64,000 bases of DNA from Anseranas semipalmata (Eukaryota; Chordata; Aves; Anseriformes; Anseranatidae), in NCBI GenBank assembly GCA_013399115.1, contig VXAA01001094.1, positions 224,914 to 288,913 on the forward strand, written 5' to 3'. The position numbers and the translations under genes were made by a program. The first letter of the stretch is position 1. Each line of letters begins with the position of its first letter. Positions 14,501 through 26,500 of the stretch are shown piece by piece. The notes beneath the pieces were generated by a model. That model was not told the DNA's origin. It was given only the letters and a program-made list of their open reading frames with translations, and ran no database searches.

Positions 14501-17500
14501 TTCCTTTGGATCTTGACAAAGTAGAGGCTTATCGGGCTTGTCTAAAGGTGAGAGGCTAAGAACCAAAGGACACAGCAAGGAAAAATTTGTAGCTGTCATT
14601 ACTAGTCTATTGAGCTGGGTGGAAACCTTCTGAAATGGCAGGAGATGGAAGAGCTGATCCTGTCATATTTTGACGTAGACATATGATGCTTTTGCAAATT
14701 ATTGGAAGGAATATAAGGTTACTACTTGTTTCATCCCCTGGTTGTTGCTGCCCCCACAGCAAACCTAGGGGCATGGAAGGTCTTCATAAACCATTTCTGA
14801 GCAAGATCATCTGCATTTATTCTTGTCACTTATGAAGCTAGATTTGAAGGCAGAAAAGGTTGTTAGTTACTCTCGTGTGATCTACTTGTAACAAGTAAAT
14901 TAGAGTATTATTGTGTGTCCTGTTTTTGCTGTAGAGTCCATTTCAAATCTTACAGTGAGAACTGTTCATCCTAGATAAGGCAAAGAATAATTGCTCTGCT
15001 GTTCACAAAGATGGTTTGCAGAAGCAATCTTTATCTGGCATTGAGATGGTCCTTTTATGCACTGAGTGCCTTTGGTAGAATAGTTGCTCCTTCTTTCTTT
15101 CCTGTTCTCAGGTGAAGTAGGAAAAAGGTGTGTAGGTGCCACAAATGGAGCACAACCAAGTTACTCTTTAACCATGTTACCTGAGAGCTGCAGTTTCAGT
15201 TGCTGGGAGACATTTTTAACTGATGTAAAGTTGAACTACGCGAAAAAAATGCTTGAGCATGTTATGAAAGGATGTAGTCATCCCTGTAGCTGGGGGAAGC
15301 AAGGGAGAGCACTGCCTGCACTGTATATGCCATTTTGTGTTACCCTACAGTCTGCAAGTATGTGTGCACACACCTGTGTGTGTGTGTGTAGAGCAACATC
15401 TCTGTGTAAGATGTTTATAAAAATGCAAACAAGAAAAGAAAAAAAACACAAATAATCAATGCAGATCTTTAGCTAACGTTTAAAAACTGTGTATGGCAAT
15501 TCTGAGTCTTGATCCTACAGCTATTTACACTGCAATGAGATTTTCTATACAGTTGTCTCTAGGAACAAGCAAGGCAGGCTCTTTTTTTGGCAACTGCTCA
15601 ACATAGCTCAGAGAAACTGAAATGATGGGTACAGAGTATGGCATCAGAGGGCTTTGGTTCAGTAAATTTAAGGATAAGTACCAAAGTAGGCGTTTCACTT
15701 TAAATATATTAACTCCAGTTGGCATCAACATACATATTAAGCTGATTTAGAAATTAGAATATTTAGATCCCAACACATTGTGCATGTGTGTTGATGATTA
15801 AGTTTGAGTATTCTCTGAAGAATAAAATGTATGACATCACTTCTTTTTTCCTCCAGAAAATGAAAGCTGATCTAAACATGAAGAAGTCACTGTTGAATGC
15901 CCTTGAAAATGAGTTGCAGAAAATGCATCAGATTCACTCACAGTCTTGCCAGTCATATATCCTGTATGATATGGATGTTGGAAAGTTCTCTGACAAAGTT
16001 ACCCAACTAATAGACCGCTGGCAGAGGGCTGAAAAGCAGATAGATAACAGGTTTGCTCGAATTTCACAGTAGCTTCTTCCTTATTGCTATCACTATTAAG
16101 ATCATCTTAACAGTAAGTCTAAAAGAACTAACGTCCTCTGGCAGTGAAGATTAGAGCACAAATGATGGTTTTGGGGCAGTAAGACTGTAGTAAACTGTGA
16201 ATAGCAACTGTGAATATGTTGAACATCCTTTAAAAGGAATAAAGGAATTGTGTAAGACCAAGCAAGAAAATGTAGTTTTTCATGTTAATGTATAGCCTAT
16301 GTGCTGTGGAGTTAGCCAACATTTTGCCCCTCAAACATAGCAACCAAGCTTAGTCCTGAATATCCTTTACCCGAGGGGTAGAAAACAAACAAACAAAAAA
16401 ACAACCCAAAATCTAACATTAAGAACTAAGAGAAAAAAAAATCTAATACTTTATTGAACTGAAGTCATATTCTGTTTTTTTTTTTGTTGTTGTTGTTTGT
16501 TTGTTTGTTTTTTCCACTTCAGGCCAAATCTAGTCCTAGCGATAAAAATTGACGAGTTGCTGCTTGTTTTGGTGAAAATTGAGAACAAGTGTGCCGAAGT
16601 CAGTAGGCTTGATTCTTACTTCTCCAAGATTTTATTCATCCCCCACTTAACTGACAGGAAGTGCCAACCTCTGTATATTGCACAATCACTCAAAAGTCAG
16701 GGACTAAAAACCCTTTTTAAGTGACCGGTAGCAAGTACAATACTCTTCTACTTGATGTTTTTGTTCAGAATCTCCTTTTAGAGCTACCCATTGTTTTACT
16801 TAGCTTATTACTTTATTTATCAAGATGTCTTATTTCTGAAAAATGTTTAAAGAGAGAGGAAGAGAATGCACTTTCCATTTTGACAGTTTTCCCTGTTGTT
16901 TCTAGATCCTGGGATTTAGAAAGGCAGATCAAACAGCTGAAAACTTACCGAGATCTATACCAGGCTCTGTGCAAATGGATCTGTGATGCCAAGCGCAGGC
17001 AAGATGCTATCGAGTCCATGAAACTGTGTGATTCCAACACTATCATGAGATATCTACATGACCAGAAGGTATGCAACACCTGACTGAGTTGTCTTCAGTA
17101 AATTGGATTTTAAATTGCTTTGCTATTCAGAAAGTACCAGTATCAATGCAGTCTGCAATACAGTGGCCTGTTTTGAATTATAAACCATACAAGCTACCAA
17201 AAAAACACCGCAAGCATAGAAGTTAGGAGAGAGGAAATATTATTATCCTCATTGCTTTCTGTCAGTACTGCTACAGATTATGAACAAGACTGTGCTTGGC
17301 TCCTGCACAATGACTGACACTTCTACACAGCAGCTTTGAATTAATTCAAGGAACTGTGTGATGTTGCAACTTATGGGACAGATTATAGCCCCCAAATAAA
17401 ATTAAAAATGAGGTAAATATGTGTAAGCTGAAGTCAAGCAACTGTCCCTCCCCAGCTCAGGAGGTTGTTCAGTTGCTAGACATTCTTTTAGAGAACAGCC

Positions 17501-20500
17501 TTCTCATATACAGTGTGCTTGCCTTTGTGGAAATGTCATGGCTACACATCATTTCAGGTCTAAGCCTCTGGGGTTGCAGTGGTCTCATATTGCAAGCACC
17601 TTCCAATGGAGGCAGTATTACAAGAGGAAACGGTGGCGAATCTGAGGAAGTGCTTCACAGCTCACTTTTTTCTTGACAGAATTTGCACAGTGAAATCTGT
17701 GGGAAGCGAGACAAAGTTGAGGAGCTTCTCAAGCATGCAGATCAGTGCTCAGCTGCAATTAAGGTACTTGGATTTCAGCATTTTTACAGGGTGTGGTTTT
17801 TCATGGTCAGGCACATCCCATTGTCTCTGCTCCTCTGTCAGGAAATGTCAGCTCTCTGGTGTGTTTGTGTGTGTGCGTGTGTATGCAGAAGTTGCTGGGA
17901 TAAAACACTTGTGTGTACAAAACATAGTGAAAGTAATTTGTGTACTTGCCACTTGAAGATGACAGGATGATGTGGGAGATACCAGTGAAAGCTTCTCTTC
18001 AGGAGAATCGAAGCCTCCTGCTAGCCAGACCAACCTTTCCAGTTCACATCTTAAAATAAGAGTAGAGAACAGGTGGGTAGCTTAGGAATTAGGTCTGATT
18101 AGGATCTGGTCTAGGAGGCAAGGCAAATGCAGATTAGCAGGAGGAATGGTGTGCAATAGCCACGAGAGCCAAAAAGATATATAGGGAGTAGTTTTGTGGT
18201 CTTTGCGTTTCTATGTCGCCTCTACATCTATACTTTTTCCAGCTAAGTCTTACTTTCTGTGACAAAGATCTTGCTATATATAGTGTGGCAAAAGTGATAT
18301 GAAAGAGACATGGAGACAGTTATCTCTGAAGTTTTGATGGATAACACTACCTAGACTAGTTGCTCCCATTAATCCTTCCACCTCTGGAAGGATAGCCCTC
18401 AACTAACGGAAATGTGTCTTCCTGGTTTTGTAAAATGCCTATGTTCTATCTTTACTTTTGTCATTCTCCTCCATGAGTCTCCCACAGTGGTTCTTGAACT
18501 GATGAGCCTCTGTTTGTGACAGAGGTCACAAATGACAGGGTCATCTGTGCATGGCCAGAGATAAACAAGGGAGAATGTAACTATTTAAACAACATCAACA
18601 ACAACAACAAAAAACCAAAGCAACCCTTTATTTGCATTTTGGTAAATGCAGTTCCCCAGAGAGTTCTTTGGCAGTTGCTAAATGGGTCTTAACCTTTCCC
18701 TGCTGTTTTACAGGATTATGAGCTTCAGGTTGCTTCCTACAGTTCCGGATTAGAAACCTTGCTCAACATACCTATCAAGAAGTGTGTGGTTCAGTCTCCT
18801 GCAGTGCTGATTCTGCAAGAGGTATCTTTCTTTCCTCCCCCACCAATCTTTTAAATATATTAATTCATCTGTGTGAGCCGCTGTGAGTCATATCCAGCTA
18901 TATACTAATTAGCACTGTCGTTGGTAATGTGTACTAAGCACATATGCACAAGTAATTAGTGCAGAATAGCTGCAAAATCATACTTGGGCTCATTTAGACA
19001 GTAGATTAGCCCTCAGGAATTTACCTCTTTCCTACTCAATGTCCATTATATACATATTGTGAGAAAGTAAGTTTCATGCCCCAAGACATTTAGTCACTTT
19101 CAACCTGGGAATTAACCACTATTAAAAGTTTAACTTAGGTTACTTGTGACTGTCAGACAGGAAGAGCATGAAGAACCGGGGGGTGAAGCCTTGGATTTAA
19201 TATCACATACGCCATGGGGGAAAATCATATTGAAAAAGGTGTGGGTTTATCAGCAGGGGGAATATATATACTTGGGCTCCTCAGAAAGTCACGCGAAGTC
19301 GTGAGGAGGAGACTTTGCTTTTTACTTTGTCAAGTGACCTTTTTTCTTAAGTGGATTGGAATTCTTTAAATGGTCTGAGACATAGGTGTGCTCATATCTA
19401 ACTCTCTAGTACAAGCTACTAACAGTTCCCTTTTTCTTTTCAAGGCTAGTGAGGCTCAGGCTCGCTACATAGAGCTTCTTACAAGATCCGGAGATTATTA
19501 CAAATTCTTAAGTGAAATGTTGAAGAGCATGGAGGACTTGAAGGTAATCTGCCTCTTTTATTTCCTTTACTCTCTGTTTTTATCACAGGTTAGCACTATC
19601 GCTGATCAAAGACTTTATGCTTTAGTACAGTGCTAAACAGTCCACAAAACTAAACCCTGAGCTTCATCAACCAACAGGAGACTCAGTGGAATCCCGTGAA
19701 GGGGCATGTAAGCCGTTTCATGCAACTTTTTTTTCAAAGAGTACAGTGTCTTGTAGAGTTACCTCCAAGGTCACGTGTGAAGTGAAGAACATTAGCCTTT
19801 GTGGTAAATACGAGGTGCTTGATAAAGCATGCAGGAGGTTCTTCTCCTCCCGGCAGTGTTGACCTCAGTAAGAATACAGTTATCTCCGTGCTGAAAGCTT
19901 ACTCCTCATGGTTAAGGGACCACACCTTATTTCAGGCCATATCTACAGTGTTGGTATCTATTGTTTCAAATGGAGTAACTCCTGATTCCATTCGGCTTAG
20001 AGAAAACAGGGAGAAGCATTTAAGATGTCATATATAGGAGATGCAAATCAACTGTTTGAAAATGATGGAGATTCTAAATGAGGCTATTTAATTATTTTGC
20101 TGGTGAACTCTTGGTACATCAGATTTTACCATCTGTATTGCATCTCCCTCCTTCATCAAGTACTCAAGTCATCATGCTGGTTTCTGAATAAGGTCTGAAT
20201 TTGAATGAATAAGGAATTTGCCAGAATTTGCCTTGATGACTTTAAATAAAAAAGGATTTTGAGCTGTCATTGAAGCAAAAAAAAATCACTTTACATGTAA
20301 GTTGTAAGTTGTGAGATTTGTGAGTATATATTGTATTATTTGTGATAATTTTGAAATAGTTGTCACAAGTGTGTTTTTTTCTTTTCTTTTTCTTTTTTTT
20401 TTTTTTTTTCCTTCTTTTTCTATTACCATTTTGCAGATGAAAGCCACCAAAATTGAACTTCTGGAAGAAGAACTCAGGCTTGCCAGGGATTCAAATTCAG

Positions 20501-23500
20501 AGACAAACAACAAGCATAAATTCCTGGAACAAAATCTGCAGAAGTATCAGATGGACATTTCTCAGCTCAAAGCAAAGCTGATGAGTTTGGAGGAGATGAA
20601 AAGGCAGGCTGAAATGGATGGAAATTCCGCTAAGCAAAACCTGGACAAATGCTATGCTCAAATAAAGGATCTAAATGACAGAATAACCAGGTTGACCTAT
20701 GAGACTGAAGATGAGAAAAGGAAAAGGAAGTTGCTGGAGGACAGATATGAGCAGCAGAAGAATGACTATGACCAGCTGCAGAAAACAAGACAAAATGAGA
20801 AAGACAGCCTTGGTTGGCAAAAATTAGAGTCTGAGAAGGTCATCAAGGAGAAGGAGTATGAGATAGAAAGATTAAGGGTTCTTCTTCAGGACGAAGGCAC
20901 ACGGAAGAGGGAATATGAAAATGAGCTGGCTAAGGTAAGAAACCAGTTTAGCGAGGAGATGAGTAATTTAAAGAACAAGTATGAAACTGAAATTAATATT
21001 AAGAAGACCACAATCCAGCAGATAGCTGCACAGAAAGATGATGATGCAAAAGGTCTCAGAGCCCAGGTTGACAGACTGACAAGAGAAAACAGAGACCTTA
21101 AGGATGAGATTGTGAGGCTGAATGATGCTATTCTGCAAACCACAGATCAGCGGAGGAGAGCAGAGGAAGATGCTCTTCAGCACAAGGCTTGCAGTTCTGA
21201 GGTGTCACAGCAAAAGCACCAGTTAGAGCTGGAGCTGAAACAGATCATTCAGCTTCGGGGTGAAGACAACTCAAGGTACAAGCAGGCTCTTGAAGAGGCT
21301 GCCTCTACTATTCAGGATAAAACTAAGGAGCTGGAAAGGCTAAAGGTTCAGCTTCAGGAAGAGGCTAAAAGCCGATGGGAACTTGAAAATGAATTGGCTA
21401 AGGTAAGGAACAGTTATGATGAGGAAATTATTAGCTTAAAGAACAAATACGAAACTGAGATTAATATCACAAAGACCACAATTCACCAGGTCACCATGCA
21501 AAAGGAAGAGGACACCAATAATTATAGAACACAGCTTGATAATGCCATGAGAGAAAATAGGAATTTGTGTGAGGAAATTAGGAGACTGAAGAATACAATA
21601 AGTCAAACAACAGATAATCTACGGAAAATAGAAGAGAATGCTCAGCAGCAGAAAGCAGCTGGCTCAGAGCTTTCTCAGAAGAAACAGCAGCTGGAGATTG
21701 AGCTAAAACAAGTTATTCAGAGGCACTCCGATGAAACCATGCGATACAAACAGTCACTTGATGATGCTTCTAAGACCATTAAAGAGAGAAACAAAGAGAT
21801 TGAAAGGCTGAGAAAGTTGTTGGATGTAGAAACAAGTCAAAGAAAAGAGCTAGAGGATGAGAACAGTCAGTTAAAAAGAGTTCAGTTTGACCTGCAGAAA
21901 GCAAACACAAGTGCTACTGAGACAATTAACAAGCTGAGGATCCAAGAGCAGGAACTGGCCAGATTGAAAATTGACTATGAAAGAGTCTCGCAAGAGAAAA
22001 AAGGCAGGGATCAAGAAAGTGCAAAGTTCCAAAGCACCGTGAAAGACTTGCAGATCCAAAAACATAAGCTGGAGGAGGAACTTTGCAGGCAGAATAAAAG
22101 TGTAATGGAGGAGACAGCCAGGAGGAAGAAACTGGAAGAGGAAGTAGAAAGCATGAGGAGATCTCTGAGAGAGCAATCAGTTAAAATAACTAATCTCACA
22201 CAGCAGATAGAGGAAGTGTCTATTGTAAAGAAGAGGAATGAAGATGACCTTAGACACCAAAGAGAAGTATTAGATGGTCATGTGAGAGAGAAGCAGAGAT
22301 ACATGGAGGAGATAAGAAAATACACATCTGATATTGAGACTTTACGCCGTCAGTTGGTCCAAGAACAGGAGCAATTAAAGCAGGCTCACCTACGATATGA
22401 GCACTTACAGAAAACCTCTGAGGAGAAGAGCAAAAACTTGAATGAGTGCAAAATAGAAATTGAAAGGCTTCAGTCTCTCACTGAGAACTTAACCAAGGAA
22501 CACTTGTTACTGGAAGAAGAGCTGCGAAATGTTAGATTGGAGTACGATGATCTCAGAATGGTCAGAAGTGAAGTTGATGAGAAAAATACTGCCATTGTTG
22601 AACTAAAGAATCAGCTTCAGACAAGCAACAAGCAAACCCTGGAACTTCAGGGGTTGATTAATGATTTACAGAAAGAAAGGGAAAAATTGAGACAGGAAAT
22701 TGAAAAATTCCAAAAGCAGGCTCTAGAGGTATTCACACATATTTTGATCCCAGCTTTACTGTCTCTCAGATATGTAATTAATTGCAATGTCCGTTTGAAC
22801 CAACTTACTTCACACCTTGCTGTTTAAGTTCATTGTACTTGTGACTAATATCCCTTTTATGGCCCCTCTCCTTGTTATTTTTAAAAGAAAAATGGCAGGA
22901 TCTGGCCACTTTCTTAGCCTCCTTACTCCCTGGGAGCTGTGCTAGGAAGCTGTAAACTGTCTTTATCATCCAGCTGGGCCTTGCCCTCAGCCTGAAGGAA
23001 ACCCTGGGTCTGTACCAGTCTCCACCAAACTATCCTAAGGGAAAATGAGAATACCTGGAGTACCACTGTGCTTTAGCTGTACCCTGCTGGCTGTGAGCTT
23101 CCCAGGGCTGTTTCAGCCAGGATGGGTTAAAGACGTCCTTTGAGGCTGACCTGAGTTGTATCATAAACTAAACCAGCTGAAAAAAACAAAAACAAAACAG
23201 AACGAACAAGCTGTCATAGTGCTGCTTAGCTGCATAAAGCGTTGACTAAATGGAAGAATGAAAGGTGAAGTTGTCAGCTGTATCTGAGATACTTAAAACC
23301 TAAATTTCATTGACTGTTGGGACTTCTGTCCCTACGTCACTAAGGGCACTTGTAGATTTTACCATTAGCCCTTATTCCTTAAGCTTGAGGTGACAGTATA
23401 GTTAAGTTTAAAAAAAACATTTTTTTTTTTGGTCTATCATTCTTCTGCCTTGTTCAAAGAGCTACTGTTTAAATATACAAAAGTGAGCACTTGTGAAAGA

Positions 23501-26500
23501 ACTTCTTTACTTTTTTCCATACTTGCCCTCCATACTTTCTTTTTCATCCCTGTTCTCAGCTATTATTTCCTTTACTCAGATTTTCTTTCCTTTATTTTTA
23601 AAATCTTAATACTGATTTTAAAAAATATTAACATGTAGCATTATCTGACATCTGTACATATATATATATATATGCATGTGTTACAAATATATAAACTTGT
23701 ATTCCATTTAATATGGACTGCATGTGAACATGCATGTGCACACATGCCTGTAGGTGTTCGTGTATATGTGTATGTATATATATGAAGACGTAAAGGGAAT
23801 TAAAATGTAAAGCAACACAGGTAAAATTGTTTGGAGTAACGTGAAACTAATAGGAAAGGAAAAAGTGAGTCATATATTTCCCTTCTATTCACTTATGGCC
23901 AGTCCTTAGCTGATATAAATTCACCCAGGTTAGTAGAACTATGCCAGGGTATACCTACTGGGCATCAGACTCTTAACGAATCTTGAATGCTCTGTGCATG
24001 TGTAGGTACTATGAGAAGTATTAAAAAGTCATGAAGAACTAACTAAATCACCAGAAAATCAGGACTATAGGTAACAGAATGGAGTTTCTGGTACTAGAGA
24101 TATTGTCATTGAAGGGACAGATGTACCTTCACTGGTTTATGTGTGTCCATGGTCTTGGGTAAGGCACTGCTGTGACTAGAAAGTTTGCCAGTGGCAGTTT
24201 GCTGCAGGTTAAATGACAGGTTGAAGAGCATTGTAAGTGGAGAGCATAACTCTAACCATCCTCTCTTGGTTTATTTCTTTAAAATTTTAGGCTTCCAATA
24301 GGATTCAAGAATCCAAAAATCAGTATAGTCACATTATGCAAGAAAGAGAAACCTTGCTGATAAAAATGAGTGCCTTGGAGCAAGACAAAGCCAGGCTGCA
24401 GAGATTAGAAGAGGAGCTGAACCGTTTGAAAGTTAGCCTGGAATCAGAATCTCGTTTGAAGCAACGCCTGGAAAGTGAGAAACAACAAATCCTGAATGAC
24501 CTCAATCAGTGGAAGAGCCAGCACTCCCGGACAGAGGAATCCATAAGGAAGATCCAATGTGAGAGAGAGAAGAGCGAGAGGGAGAAGAACACCCTGAGGA
24601 GTGAGATTGAAAGGCTGCAGATGGAGATTAAACGGATTGAGGAGAGATACCGGTGCAGACTGGAAGAGACTGCTGTCAAAAACCAGTCAGAGTTGGAGTC
24701 TGAGCGTCTCAGGCTGCAAAGAGAGATTGAGAAACTCAAGCAACGCCCGTATGGGTCCCACAGATCTACGCAGACTGAGGAAGACTTCTGTATTGATGCC
24801 TCCAAGTTGCTGTTCAGTGGGCTGCGGAAGAAGATTACAGCAATGCAGCTATATGAATGTCAACTTATAGATAAACTCACACTGGATAAACTACTGAAGG
24901 GGCAGAGGTCAGTGGAAGAAGTTGCTGCTGACATCGAACCCTATCTGAAAGGGGCAGGTGCTATTGCAGGAGTGTCTATTTTGCCCAGACAGAAGTACTC
25001 CTTCGTTGAGGCCAAACGGAACCAGCTGCTTACAGCAGAAAATGCAGTTTTGCTTTTGGAAGCCCAGGCAGCAACAGGAGGTGTGATAGACCCACACCGC
25101 AATGAGGTATTAACTGTGGACAGTGCTATTGCCCGAGATCTGATTGACTTTGATGACAGAGAACAAATCTATACAGCAGAAAAGGCTATTACAGGATTTA
25201 AAGACCCTTTCTCAGGCAAAACCGTGCCAGTATCTGAAGCCATCAAGAAAAACTTAGTTGACAGAGAAACTGGGATTCGTCTGCTTGAAGCACAGCTGGC
25301 TGTAGGAGGGATTGTTGATCCTGTCAACAGTGTTTTCCTACCCAAAGATATAGCTTTATCCCGTGGGTTGATTGACAAAGACCTGTACAGGATTCTAAAC
25401 AACTGCCAAGGCACTACGAAGAACTTCATTGATCCCACCACCAAAAAGGCAGTCACTTACATGCAGCTGAAGGAAAAATGCAGGATTGAGCCACATACTG
25501 GTTTGCTCCTCCTCCCAGTGCAGAAGAGGAGTATGTCATTCCAAGGGATCAGGCAGCCTGTCTCAGCAGATGCATTGCTCGAAGCTGGAATTATTAAGGA
25601 ATCGACAAGGAATGACTTGGAAAGAGGTGCAATTACAGTGGAAGAAGTGAGCGAGAGAATTATTGATTTCCTTCAGGGCTCTAGCTGTATTGCAGGTATC
25701 TACAATGAGGCTACTAAAGAGAAACTTGGCATTTACCAGGCTATGAAAATAGGCTTGGTTAGACCAGGGACAGCCCTTGAACTTCTGGAAGCCCAGGCAG
25801 CCACAGGGTTCATAGTGGATCCTGTCAGCAATGTGAGGCTCCCTGTTGAGGAAGCTTACAAAAGAGGTCTTGTTGGAATTGAATTTAAAGAGAAACTTCT
25901 CTCTGCCGAAAGAGCTGTCACTGGGTACAAAGACCCAGAAACTGGAAACATCATTTCTCTGTTTCAAGCAATGAACAAAGAGCTCATAGAGAGAGGCCAT
26001 GGCATTCGTTTGCTGGAGGCCCAGATTGCTACCGGCGGAATCATTGACCCCAAAGAAAGCTACCGCTTGCCAGTAGAGACGGCCTACAAGCGTGGTTACT
26101 TCAACGAGGAGCTCAACCAGATACTCAGTGATCCAAGTGATGACACCAAAGGGTTTTTTGATCCCAATACAGAAGAGAACTTGACCTACTTGCAGCTGAA
26201 AGAAAGATGCATAAAGGATGAAGCAACAGGGCTCTGCCTTCTACCCCTGAGAGAGAAGAAGAAGGTGGTGCACACCTCACAGAAGAACACCCTTAGGAAG
26301 CGCCGGGTTGTCATTGTAGATCCAGAAACAAACAGGGAAATGTCAGTGCAGGAGGCATACAGCAAAGGCCTCATAGATTATGACACCTATACAGAACTAG
26401 CTGAACAGGAATGTGAGTGGGAAGAAATAACTATTACAGGATCAGATGGTAGCAGTAGAGTGGTCCTTGTCGACAGGAAAACAGGTAGCCAGTATGATAT

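Noticed and set aside
22729..22827. Open frame continuing past DSP exon 23
   Set aside because: The donor AG|gtattc at 22728 and the perfectly phased acceptor at 24290 show this tail is intron; it would be coding only if the intron were retained.
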